From positions 310,001 to 374,000 of the forward strand of contig JBLMZI010000004.1 in the NCBI GenBank assembly GCA_050258755.1: a DNA stretch of 64,000 nucleotides, written 5' to 3'. This document shows, one piece after another, positions 35,583 to 44,669 of the stretch. A program made the position numbers and the translations under genes. Below the pieces are notes generated by a model, which did no database searches, was not told where the DNA came from, and saw only the letters and a program-made list of their open reading frames with translations. The DNA comes from JBLMZI01 sp050258755. GTDB taxonomy: Bacteria; Bacillota; Syntrophomonadia; Syntrophomonadales; DTU052. The stretch's first letter is position 1; the number at the start of each line of letters is the position of its first letter.

Positions 35583-35850
35583 ACCGCCGCAGACCAAGCC
35601 TGGTAACGATGGCCCGGTAACGATCAAAGTCCTTCTTTTTCAGGTATTCCAGAAGGGCTTTTCTTTGTCCAACCATTTTGAGCAGACCCCTGCGCGAATG
35701 GTGGTCCTTTTTATGGATTTTCAGGTGCTCGTTGAGATAGTTGATCCGCTGGGTCAAAAGTGCGATCTGAACCTCCGGCGAGCCAGTATCGTTCTGATGT
35801 ACCTGATAATCCTTGATAATATCAGTTTTCCGTTCCTGGTCGAGTGCCAT
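35581..35850 (-). CDS. rpsO: 30S ribosomal protein S15
   Basis: The 89-aa S15 binds the central domain of 16S rRNA. It is fully conserved in pattern: NDTGSPEVQIALLTQRINYLNEHL cannot be confused, split here as TGSPEVQIALLT and HKKDHHSRRGLL, ending RLGLR. The ATG start (MALDQERK) has AGGAGG eight bases upstream; an in-frame GTG nine bases earlier touches that site. Confidence 0.98.
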   Translation of the reverse strand: MALDQERKTDIIKDYQVHQNDTGSPEVQIALLTQRINYLNEHLKIHKKDHHSRRGLLKMVGQRKALLEYLKKKDFDRYRAIVTRLGLRR

Positions 35851-35910
35851 CGTAGTCACCTCCTTTGCTTACAAATCGCCCACATCCAAGGGATTCGTCG
35901 GAGCATCGAA

Positions 35911-35927
35911 AACCCTAGATAAGGGTT
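35911..35927 (-). terminator. Weak terminator-like hairpin before rpsO
   Basis: AACCCT/AGGGTT stem with a 5-base loop and TTTT on the minus strand, at the stop codon of the 77-aa gene. Confidence 0.4.
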
Positions 35928-36160
35928 CAGTTTTTTCCGATGACGGTGATTACCAAACGACCGTCCTCGGTATCCTTCACGACAAGATCGAAAACCTTGC
36001 CGGATCGGGCAAAAAAACCTCGAAACCGTGTGGCCACCGGAATCAATCCGGGGATGTCCCGGCTGGCCTCAATCACATCTTGCAGCGCAATTCCCGCCTG
36101 GCGCAGATCCCGAAGCCTTTTTCGGGAATGTTCCGTCACGAGAATGCGATCCAGTCTCAC
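35927..36160 (-). CDS. Small protein, DUF4258/RelE-like appearance, 77 aa
   Basis: The protein begins MRLDRILVTEHSRKRLRDL and ends with two predicted strands (GKVFDLVVKDTEDG, RLVITVIGK). The EHSRKRL helix followed by a beta sheet is the look of DUF4258 and related RelE-fold small proteins, but key catalytic residues cannot be assigned by eye. Its ATG overlaps the stop of the 70-aa gene upstream by four bases, a layout often seen in toxin-antitoxin pairs. It lies between ribF and rpsO in an otherwise conserved translation operon. Function is unproven. Confidence 0.65.
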   Translation of the reverse strand: MRLDRILVTEHSRKRLRDLRQAGIALQDVIEASRDIPGLIPVATRFRGFFARSGKVFDLVVKDTEDGRLVITVIGKN

Positions 36161-36369
36161 CGTCCACCCTCCAAAACATCGCGTTCACACAGAAAGGCAA
36201 ACAGCGCATCCCGGAAAGCGGTCCGGCCTGGATCAGGCTCGCCGCTGTGAAGGTACACCGATTCGAGTTCAATGAAAAGATCCTGGAACGCAGTGGTTTG
36301 ACGAAGCTGGTCGATCTCAGCCGCCAGCGGCTTTGAACGGTTCGGCAGGTCGAACTCCCATTGATTCAT
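36157..36369 (-). CDS. Small hypothetical protein, 70 aa
   Basis: I do not recognise this protein. It begins MNQWEFDLPNRSK and is acidic and helical (AAEIDQLRQTTAFQDLFIELESVYLHS), with no obvious DNA-binding domain. AAGAGG lies nine bases before the ATG. It is translationally coupled to the 77-aa DUF4258-like gene, so the two products probably act together. Confidence 0.65.
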   Translation of the reverse strand: MNQWEFDLPNRSKPLAAEIDQLRQTTAFQDLFIELESVYLHSGEPDPGRTAFRDALFAFLCERDVLEGGR

Positions 36370-36467
36370 CACAATCAACCTCTTGTTCCCTAACCGAAGA
36401 TAATTCTAGCACAGGCCCCCCGAATTGTAAACGAAGCGAAGGCTGATTTTCCCCAATTCGCAAGGCT

Positions 36468-37397
36468 TTACAGATCCGATAGCCTGGAACGGGCATCAGC
36501 AACATCGGATTTGATCTGCGCGACCAGATCATCCGGTCCGGCAAACTTCATTTCTTCACGAAGTTTATGCATCAGTTTCAGCTGCAAGGTTCGGCCGTAA
36601 AGATCTCCTTTGTAATCCAGCACATGGGTCTCGATGGAAATCGGATGCCCTTCGTGGAAAGTCGGTTTGGTGCCAACATTGGTTACCGCAGGCCGCCAGA
36701 TGCCGTCGATCAGGAGCACCGAGGCGTAGACGCCGCCGCCAGGAAGCGCCATTTCGCCCGGAATCATCAGATTCGCGGTGGGAAACCCGATCGTTCGGCC
36801 GCGGCGGTCACCTTCAACCACGATCCCTTCGAGCACCGGAAACCTTCCGGTAAACCGCATGACCGACTCCAGATCCCCGCGTGAGTAATGCTTGCGGACC
36901 AGGCTGCTGGATACCGTATGATGATCGATCTTTACGGGTTGCACGATTTGCACATCGAACCCGAAACGCTGTCCGAATTCGGCCAGCATTGCGGCATTGC
37001 CGCTCGCTTTTTGACCGAAAGTGTAGTTGTAACCGACAAAGACCGTATCGACATGCAGCGTTTCTGCCAGAATGCTTTCTACAAAGTATTCCGGAGTCCA
37101 GGCCGCTATCTCTATTGAAAAGGGTGTTATTATCAGGAAATCCAGGCCAAGCTTTTCCAATAAGGCCGCTTTTTGCAGCGTGTTTGTCAATAGTTTCGGC
37201 GCTTTGGAAGGCGCCAGCACCTGCAGCGGGTGCGGGTCAAAAACCATGACCGCCGATTGGCCGCCTTTGCTGCGGGCGGTTTCAATCGCACCGTGAATCA
37301 GCCGCTGGTGTCCAACATGCACGCCGTCAAAATTGCCCAGAGCCAAAACAATCGGCCCAGACGGGATACTGCTTTCAAGACCGTAAATCGTCTGCAT
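36468..37397 (-). CDS. ribF: Bifunctional riboflavin kinase/FAD synthetase
   Basis: The 309-aa enzyme converts riboflavin to FMN and then FAD. The N-terminal adenylyltransferase has ALGNFDGVHVGHQRLI and VGYNYTFGQKASG. The C-terminal kinase has GRTIGFPTANL and HVLDYKGDLYG. Length is standard. It overlaps no neighbour and lies four bases after truB. Confidence 0.97.
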   Translation of the reverse strand: MQTIYGLESSIPSGPIVLALGNFDGVHVGHQRLIHGAIETARSKGGQSAVMVFDPHPLQVLAPSKAPKLLTNTLQKAALLEKLGLDFLIITPFSIEIAAWTPEYFVESILAETLHVDTVFVGYNYTFGQKASGNAAMLAEFGQRFGFDVQIVQPVKIDHHTVSSSLVRKHYSRGDLESVMRFTGRFPVLEGIVVEGDRRGRTIGFPTANLMIPGEMALPGGGVYASVLLIDGIWRPAVTNVGTKPTFHEGHPISIETHVLDYKGDLYGRTLQLKLMHKLREEMKFAGPDDLVAQIKSDVADARSRLSDL

Positions 37398-37401
37398 GGA
37401 A

Positions 37402-38289
37402 TTACCCCCATTGGGATTGAAAGACTTTTTCAGGCTTTACCAGAATTCGGCCTTCCGTTTCGTGAACCGACGCCACGGCAATCAATTCCCCGTCAGAATC
37501 CACCAATTGAACGCAGCCGCCCGGGCTGGCATCTTCCCGGGCAATCGGCATACCGTTTCGCAGCCGGAACGTTTCCTCGTCACGCACGGCCAGCACCGGT
37601 AAAGTGAGAATGTCAGCCGGCCGTACGACCAGCGAATGGATATCGGCCAGCGCCTCTTCGATGGTATGGGATGCTTCCAGCCGAAACGGGCCGGATCGGG
37701 TTCGGACCAGTGCGGACAGATAACCGCCGGGTCCGAGACGTTTCCCCAAGTCATGGCATAACGTACGTATGTAAGTGCCAGAAGAACAGGCAACCGAAAA
37801 ACGAACCGTTTCGAACCCATCCGCCTGGTCTACTGATATGAGCTTGAGTTGATAAATGGTTGCCTTTCTGGCCGCCGGCGCGACAGTCACGCCCTGCCGG
37901 GCCAGTTCATACAGGCGCTGTCCCTCATAATGAACCGCTGAATACATCGGCGGCACCTGCTCGATTTCACCCATAAAACGCATCAGCTCCGCGGCTATGG
38001 TGTCCTCCGCCAGCGGCGAATGCGGATTCGGCTGTATTGTTCCGGTGCGGTCCTGGGTGTCCGATTCTCCGCCCAAAATCATCGTGGCATCATAAACCTT
38101 GGTCGAATCACCGATATATTCGATCAATCGGGTTGCCATGCCAAGGGCGATTGGCAAAACCCCTGTCGCCATCGGATCCAAAGTGCCGGTGTGACCCACC
38201 TTGCACTTTTGAAGCACAGGCTTTAATCGGCGAATGACATCATATGACGTCATGCCTTCCGGTTTGTTCAGGTTGACAAATCCGTTCAC
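37402..38289 (-). CDS. truB: tRNA pseudouridine(55) synthase
   Basis: The 295-aa enzyme modifies U55 in the tRNA T loop. It has NLNKPEGMTSYDVI and HTGTLDPMATGVLPI with the catalytic aspartate, then CSSGTYIRTLCHDLG. The GTG start directly follows the nrnA stop codon, indicating coupled translation. The C-terminal PUA-like domain is present. Confidence 0.97.
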   Translation of the reverse strand: MNGFVNLNKPEGMTSYDVIRRLKPVLQKCKVGHTGTLDPMATGVLPIALGMATRLIEYIGDSTKVYDATMILGGESDTQDRTGTIQPNPHSPLAEDTIAAELMRFMGEIEQVPPMYSAVHYEGQRLYELARQGVTVAPAARKATIYQLKLISVDQADGFETVRFSVACSSGTYIRTLCHDLGKRLGPGGYLSALVRTRSGPFRLEASHTIEEALADIHSLVVRPADILTLPVLAVRDEETFRLRNGMPIAREDASPGGCVQLVDSDGELIAVASVHETEGRILVKPEKVFQSQWG

Positions 38290-39255
38290 TTACAGTGCTT
38301 CCTTTACGGCTGCGATAACTTGAGAGCGTACGTGATCAAGCTGACCGTTGATCTGGGCGCCGGCTGCCCGCGGATGACCGCCGCCGCCAAAACCAGCCGC
38401 CAACTGATTGACATCAAGAATCCCTTTCGAACGAAAACCGATTTTAACCCGGCCTGGCTCGAATTCGCGGAACATGATCGCGACTTCCACACTATCCACG
38501 CTGCGCGCATGGTTAATGATGCCTTCGTAATTCTTATTCACCGCGCCCAGCTGGTTCAGCGTGTCATAAGACAATTCCATCCAGGCGATCCGTCCGTCCT
38601 CGGAAAAGCGCAGACTTCCCAGCGAAGCCCGCAGGACTTCGAGTTCGGTCCGCGATTTGGACTCATAAATCCGATTCCGCAGATGCGCGAGATCGTCAAT
38701 TTTTTTCAGAAGTTCAGCGGTAACCCGATGCGTTTCGGGACTGGTCGAAAGATACTGGAATCCTCCGGTATCCGCCACGATTCCGCAGTATAAGGGTCCT
38801 GCGATCCGTGAATCGATCGCAATGCCGAGATCGGAAAAAATGCGGTAAACCAGTTCACAGGTCGAAGAAGCTTCAGCATCGACCAGGTTCACCTGGCCAA
38901 AAAAGTCATTGCTGACATGATGATCGATGTTCACGATCAACCGCGGCTCCGGCAGGATGCGTTGGAGTTTCTCTCCGACCCGGTTTCGGTCGGCACAGTC
39001 CACATAAATGATGCATTCAGCCACCCCGGGCATGTCCGCCAGGGACCCAATCTGATCGGCTCCGTCTAAAAAATGATACATTTCCGGCAGCCCGTCTTCG
39101 ACGACAGCCGTTACCTGTTTGCCCAGAGCCTTCAACCCCTGAAACACAGCCAGGACCGAGCCGGTACAATCCCCGTCAGGGATATTGTGTCCGATCACGG
39201 TCCAGGACGGATTGGCGGCCAGCGCCTGTTGAAGGGCCACCCGTTCACTCTTCAT
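38290..39255 (-). CDS. nrnA: DHH-family bifunctional oligoribonuclease/PAP phosphatase
   Basis: The 321-aa protein degrades nano-RNAs and 3'-phosphoadenosine 5'-phosphate in the family. DHH motifs are visible: HNIPDGDCTGS, VDCADRNR, NIDHHVSND and CGIVADTGGFQYL. The DHHA1 domain ends GFGGGGHPRAAGAQI. AGGAG lies ten bases before the chosen ATG, which overlaps the end of rbfA by 11 bases. Confidence 0.94.
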   Translation of the reverse strand: MKSERVALQQALAANPSWTVIGHNIPDGDCTGSVLAVFQGLKALGKQVTAVVEDGLPEMYHFLDGADQIGSLADMPGVAECIIYVDCADRNRVGEKLQRILPEPRLIVNIDHHVSNDFFGQVNLVDAEASSTCELVYRIFSDLGIAIDSRIAGPLYCGIVADTGGFQYLSTSPETHRVTAELLKKIDDLAHLRNRIYESKSRTELEVLRASLGSLRFSEDGRIAWMELSYDTLNQLGAVNKNYEGIINHARSVDSVEVAIMFREFEPGRVKIGFRSKGILDVNQLAAGFGGGGHPRAAGAQINGQLDHVRSQVIAAVKEAL

Positions 39256-39610
39256 CTTGTTTGTGCTCCTGCGTGGCCATTTCGTCCAGCATATTGCTGA
39301 TCCGGATGCCATGCTCGATCGAATGATCAATCCGAAAACTGATCTCCGGCGCGTGCCGAAGCCGGATCCGATTGGAAACCTCGGACCGGATGAATCCTTT
39401 CGCCTTGTTCAGGCTTTCTTCAGCTTCCTTTTGTTTGGTTTCGTCTCCCAGAACACTGATGTACACACGGGCATGGCCTAAATCATTGGTCACATCGACC
39501 CGGGAAACCGATACCAGGGAAAGCCGTGGATCTTTGATCGATTCGGTCAGGATACCCGATATCTCACGCCGAATTTCTTCGGCCAACCGTTCGGTTCTTC
39601 GTTTCTGCAC
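39245..39610 (-). CDS. rbfA: Ribosome-binding factor A
   Basis: The 121-aa KH-fold factor matures the 30S subunit. It begins MQKRRTERLAEEIRREISGIL and contains DPRLSLVSVSRVDVTNDLGHARVYIS, a hallmark region, shown here only in part. The start is GTG with a GGGGGAAA site. It sits 23 bases after infB. Confidence 0.95.
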   Translation of the reverse strand: MQKRRTERLAEEIRREISGILTESIKDPRLSLVSVSRVDVTNDLGHARVYISVLGDETKQKEAEESLNKAKGFIRSEVSNRIRLRHAPEISFRIDHSIEHGIRISNMLDEMATQEHKQDEE

Positions 39611-39633
39611 GTTTATTTCCCCCTAATGGGATA

Positions 39634-42441
39634 TTACAATTTGCGTGGGACTTCCTGAATCACATAAGCTTCGATGATGTCGCCTTCTTTGAGATCGTTA
39701 AAGCCGTCAATTCCAATCCCGCACTCGTAGTTTTCCAGGACTTCACGGACATCGTCTTTGAAGCGTTTGAGCGAAGACAGTTTGCCCTCATGAATCACGA
39801 CGCTTTCACGAAGCACGCGAATATTGGAATTGCGTGTCACTTTGCCTTCCAGCACGTAGCCACCGGCAATTACGCCTATTTTCGGGACTTTAAAGGTGGC
39901 TCGCACCTCGATCCGGCCTTGGAACACTTCGACTTTCTCTGGTTCCAGCAGCCCGGCCATGGCTTTTTTGATATCCTCGAGCGCTTCATAGATAACGCGG
40001 TACATGCGGACGTCAATTTTCTCATCCTCGGCGTATTTGCGCGCTTTCCCCTCAGGACGCACGTTAAAGCCAATAATGATCGCATTGGATGCGGTGGCCA
40101 GCATGACGTCGGTTTCCTTAACCGCACCAACGCCGCTGTGGATGACATTGACCTTCACCTCATCAGTAGAAAGCCTGAGCAAGGAGGTGATCAAGGCTTC
40201 CACCGAACCCTGCACGTCGCCTTTTACAATCAGGTTGAGTTCCTTAACATCGCCTTCTTTGATCTGTTTAAACAAATCATCCAGCGAAACCTTTGCGGTC
40301 CGCGTCTGTTCTTCGCGCTTCTTCTCCGACAGCCGCAGCGCTGAGACCTGGCGCGCCACCTTGTCGTCCACCGCGCGGAAACGGTCGCCGGCCATCGCCA
40401 CTTCGGTCAGACCGAGAACCTCGACCGGCATAGAGGGGGGTGCCTCGGTAACCCGTTCGCCAAGATCGTTGACCATCGCTTTTACCTTCCCGAAGGAAGT
40501 GCCGCACAAAATCGGATCGCCGATTTTCAGAGTTCCCTTTTGCACCAGAATGGTCGCAACCGGACCCCGAAGTTTGTCAAGCTGGGCTTCAATAACCACG
40601 CCTTCGGCCTGACGATCGGGATTGGCCTTCAATTCTTTAATTTCGGACACCAGCAGGATCATCTCCAGCAGGTGTTCGATCCCGACCCGGCTTTTGGCCG
40701 AAACGTTCACAAATACGGTATCGCCGCCCCAATCTTCGGGAACCAGATTATGTTCCGCAAGCTGCTGCTTAACCCGGTCCGGATTTGCGGACGGTTTATC
40801 GATCTTGTTGACCGCAATCAGCATGGGTACAGCGGCTGCCCGCGCGTGGTTAATCGCCTCCATCGTTTGCGGCATCACGCCGTCATCGGCGGCGACCACC
40901 AGGATCGCGAGGTCCGTAGCCTGCGCGCCGCGGGCGCGCATTGCGGTAAACGCCTCATGACCTGGGGTGTCGATAAACGTGATCTTCTGGCCATTGATCT
41001 CCACTTGATAGGCCCCGATATGCTGTGTAATTCCGCCGGCTTCTTTGGAAACGACATTGGTTTCCCGAATCGCGTCCAGCAGCGAAGTCTTTCCGTGGTC
41101 GACATGACCCATGACCGTTACGACCGGCGGACGCGTGCGCAGGGATTCGGCATCGTCGACGATTTCTTCAAGAATCAATTCTTCTTCGGTTTTCTCATGC
41201 TCGACTTTGACATTAAAATCACTGGCAAGCAGTTCGGCCATCTCATAATCGATGTCCTGGTTCTGGGTTGCCGTAATTCCAAGCATCAAAAGCTTTTTAA
41301 TCAGTTCGGCCGGGCTTTTAATGAGACGATCCGCCAAATCACGAACGGTGATTTTTTCCGGAATCGCAATCATTTCCGGCGTCATTTCCTGGTTCGCATC
41401 CGCCCGCTTCATCTTTTTCTTGGGACGGGGCGAACGGTGGAATTCGCGCGTATCGTTGACGGACTGCTTGCGCTGCTGATCGTATTGCTTTTTCGCATCA
41501 GTCTGTTTTGGCGTCTGTTTGGCACGCTGGCGCTGCGCTTCGATCGCGCTTTCCGGCGGCTTTGGGATTTCCATTGGCCGCGGTCCGCCCGGTCCTCGGC
41601 GAGGGCCCTGTCCCTGTCCCTGTCCCTGATACGGAGGACGTGGACCTTGACCCTGTCCCTGGTACGGCGGACGTTGCCCCCCTTGACCCTGATACGGCGG
41701 GCGCTGCCCTCCTTGACCCTGGTACGGAGGACGCGGTCCTTGACCTTGACCCTGGTACGGCGGACGCGGTCCTTGACCCTGACCTTGATACGGCGGGCGC
41801 TGCCCTTGGCCCTGTCCCTGGTACGGGGGACGCGGTCCTTGACCCTGGCCCTGACCTTGATAAGGCGGGCGCGGCCCCTGACCTTGATAAGGCGGGCGCG
41901 GCCCTTGACCCTGGTACGGCGGGCGCGGTCCTTGACCCTGGCCCTGACCTTGATACGGCGGGCGCGGTCCTTGACCCTGGCCTTGACCTTGATAGGGCGG
42001 GCGCGGTCCACGATCCTGCCCCTGATAGGGTGGGCGTGGTCCTTGACCCTGGCCTTGACCTTCATATCTTTGCTGCGCAGGTGGCTGGCCTTCAGGCCGA
42101 TACGGCGGCTGTGCGCGCCGTTCATCCGTTTCCGGACGCGGACGGTTCGGTGCCGGGGCACCCTGCGGTTCAGTACGATCAGTTCTGATTGGCGTACGTT
42201 CCGATGTGGGAGCGGCGGTTTTGCGTTCTGCTTCTTTGGCCGGTCGTTCGGCGGCTTTGCCGCGGTCTGCGGCCGGCGCCTTCGATTCGGCGAGTTTGCG
42301 CTTAACCCATTCAGCCTGCGCATCCTCCATCGTACTCATATGGTTTTTCACGTCGATCCCAAAATCCTGAACGACCTTAACCAGGTCCTTGCTCGGAATA
42401 TTGAGTTCTTTCGCCAGTTCGTGCACTCTTATTTTCGCCAC
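39634..42441 (-). CDS. infB: Translation initiation factor IF-2
   Basis: The 935-aa GTPase delivers fMet-tRNA to the 30S subunit. It has a short N-terminal IF2N segment, a disordered region with thirteen PPYQGQ repeats (residues about 122-278), a second IF2N segment (TVRDLADRLIKSPAELIKKL), the G domain with GHVDHGKTSLLD near residue 440, DTPGHEAF and NKIDKP, and domains II-IV to the end (VIQEVPRKL). The GTG start overlaps the end of ylxQ. The repeat insertion is unusual in length and regularity. Confidence 0.97.
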   Translation of the reverse strand: MAKIRVHELAKELNIPSKDLVKVVQDFGIDVKNHMSTMEDAQAEWVKRKLAESKAPAADRGKAAERPAKEAERKTAAPTSERTPIRTDRTEPQGAPAPNRPRPETDERRAQPPYRPEGQPPAQQRYEGQGQGQGPRPPYQGQDRGPRPPYQGQGQGQGPRPPYQGQGQGQGPRPPYQGQGPRPPYQGQGPRPPYQGQGQGQGPRPPYQGQGQGQRPPYQGQGQGPRPPYQGQGQGPRPPYQGQGGQRPPYQGQGGQRPPYQGQGQGPRPPYQGQGQGQGPRRGPGGPRPMEIPKPPESAIEAQRQRAKQTPKQTDAKKQYDQQRKQSVNDTREFHRSPRPKKKMKRADANQEMTPEMIAIPEKITVRDLADRLIKSPAELIKKLLMLGITATQNQDIDYEMAELLASDFNVKVEHEKTEEELILEEIVDDAESLRTRPPVVTVMGHVDHGKTSLLDAIRETNVVSKEAGGITQHIGAYQVEINGQKITFIDTPGHEAFTAMRARGAQATDLAILVVAADDGVMPQTMEAINHARAAAVPMLIAVNKIDKPSANPDRVKQQLAEHNLVPEDWGGDTVFVNVSAKSRVGIEHLLEMILLVSEIKELKANPDRQAEGVVIEAQLDKLRGPVATILVQKGTLKIGDPILCGTSFGKVKAMVNDLGERVTEAPPSMPVEVLGLTEVAMAGDRFRAVDDKVARQVSALRLSEKKREEQTRTAKVSLDDLFKQIKEGDVKELNLIVKGDVQGSVEALITSLLRLSTDEVKVNVIHSGVGAVKETDVMLATASNAIIIGFNVRPEGKARKYAEDEKIDVRMYRVIYEALEDIKKAMAGLLEPEKVEVFQGRIEVRATFKVPKIGVIAGGYVLEGKVTRNSNIRVLRESVVIHEGKLSSLKRFKDDVREVLENYECGIGIDGFNDLKEGDIIEAYVIQEVPRKL

Positions 42442-42779
42442 TCTACCACCCCCATGTCATTCGCCTCTTGTGCCGGTAATTCTGCTAATATGTGAAAGAT
42501 CGCATCGGCAAACCCTGGATCGTTGATCGTCAGTGCAACCCGATACGCCTTACCGACGTGGGCCCCGAGACGATACTTGTCACCCAGCATCAACCACGGT
42601 ACGTTTTTCCGTTCACAGGCTGCGATCAGCCCTTCTTTGGTTTTCTCGGAGATGTCCTGGCTCAGGATCAGCATTTGGGCCCTTTTCCGGGTGATGCTGG
42701 TTTTGGCGGCCATCGCACCGGATGAGACCTTGCCCGCCTTGCATGCCAGGCCAATCATCTGGTAAATATTCTTCTTCAA
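42429..42779 (-). CDS. ylxQ: L7Ae/L30e-family RNA-binding protein YlxQ
   Basis: The 116-aa protein has the L7Ae pattern: IGLACKAGKVSSGA, LILSQDISEKTKEGL and LGDKYRLGAHVGK. This family binds kink-turn RNA. The likely start is a TTG overlapping the ylxR stop (ATTGA) and preceded by GGTGATC, which can pair with the 16S 3' end. A longer frame exists upstream but lies entirely within ylxR. Confidence 0.88.
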   Translation of the reverse strand: MKKNIYQMIGLACKAGKVSSGAMAAKTSITRKRAQMLILSQDISEKTKEGLIAACERKNVPWLMLGDKYRLGAHVGKAYRVALTINDPGFADAIFHILAELPAQEANDMGVVEWRK

Positions 42780-43045
42780 TCGATCACCATATCTTTCCGC
42801 AGCGTTTCTATGATTTCCGGGGGAATCGCATGTTCCAGAGCCTTTTCGAGGCTTTTGCGTTTGACCGCCAGCTGAAAGCATTCCGCATTCGGGCAAAGGT
42901 ACGCGCCCCGACCGGACTTTTTGCCGGTCCGGTCCACCACGACCTCCCCTTCCGGTGTACGGACCACGCGGATGAGTTCCTTTTTGTTCTTCATCTCGCG
43001 GCAGCCGACACACATTCGCTGCGGAATCCGTTTGACCTTGGTCAA
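42776..43045 (-). CDS. ylxR: YlxR/RnpM family protein
   Basis: The 89-aa protein shows the family signature IPQRMCVGCREMKNKKELIRVV and GRGAYLCPNAECFQLAVKRK. The family is now described as an RNase P modulator. The TTG start has GGAGG eight bases upstream. It lies between nusA and ylxQ as in all Bacillota. Confidence 0.95.
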   Translation of the reverse strand: MTKVKRIPQRMCVGCREMKNKKELIRVVRTPEGEVVVDRTGKKSGRGAYLCPNAECFQLAVKRKSLEKALEHAIPPEIIETLRKDMVID

Positions 43046-43048
43046 AGC

Positions 43049-44098
43049 CTATTCCTCCCCGTCCCCATAGACCTGTGTTTCGCTCTTAATATCGATCTTC
43101 CATCCGGTCAGCTTGGCTGCCAACCGGGCATTCTGGCCTTCTTTTCCAATGGCCAGCGACAACTGATGGTCTGGCACGACAACCCGGGATGTCTTCTCTT
43201 CTTCGTCCACTTCCACCGCAATGACCTTGGCCGGGCTCAGCGCGTTCGAGATATAGAGTTCCGGGTCGCTGCTGTATTTTATTATGTCGATTTTTTCCCC
43301 ATTCAGCTCACGCACGATATTCTGGACCCGAATGCCTTTGGGCCCGACGCACGCGCCGACCGGATCAATCTTTTCCTCCCGGGAATGAACCGCGATTTTG
43401 GACCGGTAACCGGCCTCCCGGGCAATCGATTTGATTTCCACCAGTCCTTCAAAGATTTCCGGCACTTCCAATTCGAAAAGACGGCGCAAAAACGATGGAT
43501 GAGACCTGGAAACGTAAATCTGCGGGCCTTTGGCCAGACGTTTCACTTCGTAGATATAGGTCTTGATCCGCTGTCCGTTGAAATAGTATTCGGTGGGAAT
43601 CTGGTCCTGAGGAAGCATGATCGCTTCAGTCGGGCCCAGGTTGATCACGACAACGCGTTGTTCGTTGCGCTGAACCGTACCGGCCACGATCTCCCCTTCG
43701 CGGTTGGAATACTCTTCGTAAATAATGGTCCGTTCCGCTTCCCGAAGCCGCTGTATAACAACCTGTTTGGCGGTCTGTGCGGCGATTCGGCCGAAATTGG
43801 CGGGTGTGATTTCAACATCAAGTTCGCCGCCGGCCTCAGCATCCGCTTTTTTCTCGCGCGCTTCGGCGAGAGAGATCTGGACCCGGTCATCCTCACATTC
43901 TTCGACGATCTCTTTCCGGGCATACACCCGGAATTCACCGTTTTCGATATCCATGTGTATATCGACATTCTGGTTTGAGCCAAAATTCTTTTTATACGCG
44001 GTTTTGAGCGCCGATTCGATCGCTTCGATCAGAACCTCTTTTGGGATTCCCCGTTCTTTCTCTAACTCACCCAGAGCGATAAACAATTCGCTTGACAT
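43049..44098 (-). CDS. nusA: Transcription termination/antitermination factor NusA
   Basis: The 349-aa protein has the N-terminal RNA polymerase-binding domain (LIEAIESALKTAYKK), an S1 domain (REGEIVAGTVQRNEQRVVVINLG), and two KH domains (DPVGACVGPKGIRVQNIVREL and LAIGKEGQNARLAAKLTGW). It lacks the extra C-terminal acidic repeats of proteobacteria, as usual for Bacillota. GGAGG lies before the ATG. Confidence 0.97.
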   Translation of the reverse strand: MSSELFIALGELEKERGIPKEVLIEAIESALKTAYKKNFGSNQNVDIHMDIENGEFRVYARKEIVEECEDDRVQISLAEAREKKADAEAGGELDVEITPANFGRIAAQTAKQVVIQRLREAERTIIYEEYSNREGEIVAGTVQRNEQRVVVINLGPTEAIMLPQDQIPTEYYFNGQRIKTYIYEVKRLAKGPQIYVSRSHPSFLRRLFELEVPEIFEGLVEIKSIAREAGYRSKIAVHSREEKIDPVGACVGPKGIRVQNIVRELNGEKIDIIKYSSDPELYISNALSPAKVIAVEVDEEEKTSRVVVPDHQLSLAIGKEGQNARLAAKLTGWKIDIKSETQVYGDGEE

Positions 44099-44125
44099 AA
44101 CCCAAGCCTCCTAACGTTTTCCTTA

Positions 44126-44638
44126 CTAACTTCTTTTCTTGCCGGTCTTACCGGAATCTCCTGACTTGAACAGGTCTTCCTGATCAATCGCCAGGCGAAC
44201 CCGGGAAATTAGCGTTTTCGGAAGCCGAATCCGTTCTTCGGATCCCACCAGCAGCACGTCGCCGTTTTCCAGGCCTTCCAAAACACCTTCGAAATTCTTC
44301 TGGCCGTTCACGGCTTCGGTCATTCGGACCTTCACCCTGGCTCCTGCGAATCGTTCGAAGTCCTTGTCTTTTTTGATCACGCGGTCCAGCCCGGGCGAGG
44401 ATATTTCTAGATTATAAGCCTGCGAAATCGGGTCTTCGGCATCCAGATATTCGCCGAGCAGATGGCTCGCGGACTGGCACTCTTCCAGCCCGACTCCCGT
44501 TTCGCAGTCGATAAAAACGCGAAGCACCCATTGGCCTGCCTCGCGACGATACTCCAAATCCACCAATTCCATGCCCGCCTTTGCGAGCAGCGATTCAAAC
44601 ACCGGCTCCAATTGACCGGAAATATCCTGGGGCTTCAA
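44126..44638 (-). CDS. rimP: Ribosome maturation factor RimP
   Basis: The 170-aa protein contains VFESLLAKAGMELVDLEY, ISSPGLDRVIKKDKDFERFAG and a C-terminal SH3-like domain. The TTG start (LKPQDISG) has GGAGG seven bases upstream; the longer in-frame ORF runs into the leader hairpin. It is the first gene of the nusA-infB operon. Confidence 0.93.
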   Translation of the reverse strand: MKPQDISGQLEPVFESLLAKAGMELVDLEYRREAGQWVLRVFIDCETGVGLEECQSASHLLGEYLDAEDPISQAYNLEISSPGLDRVIKKDKDFERFAGARVKVRMTEAVNGQKNFEGVLEGLENGDVLLVGSEERIRLPKTLISRVRLAIDQEDLFKSGDSGKTGKKRS

Positions 44639-44669
44639 AAATCCACCTCCATGAACCAATAACAGAAAA

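Noticed and set aside
41608..42075. CRISPR-like direct repeats
   Set aside because: The periodic DNA is the coding sequence of the PPYQGQ repeats in infB; units are contiguous with no unique spacers.
40540..42495. 651-aa plus-strand open frame opposite infB
   Set aside because: It is the antisense shadow of the repeat-rich infB gene; composition is low-complexity and no ribosome site or family motif is present.
42780..43013. Long N-terminal extension of ylxQ
   Set aside because: It lies entirely inside ylxR in another frame; the L7Ae family starts at the IYQMIGLA region.
42722..43978. 418-aa plus-strand frame opposite ylxR/nusA
   Set aside because: Antisense to two well-recognised genes, no matching protein motifs.
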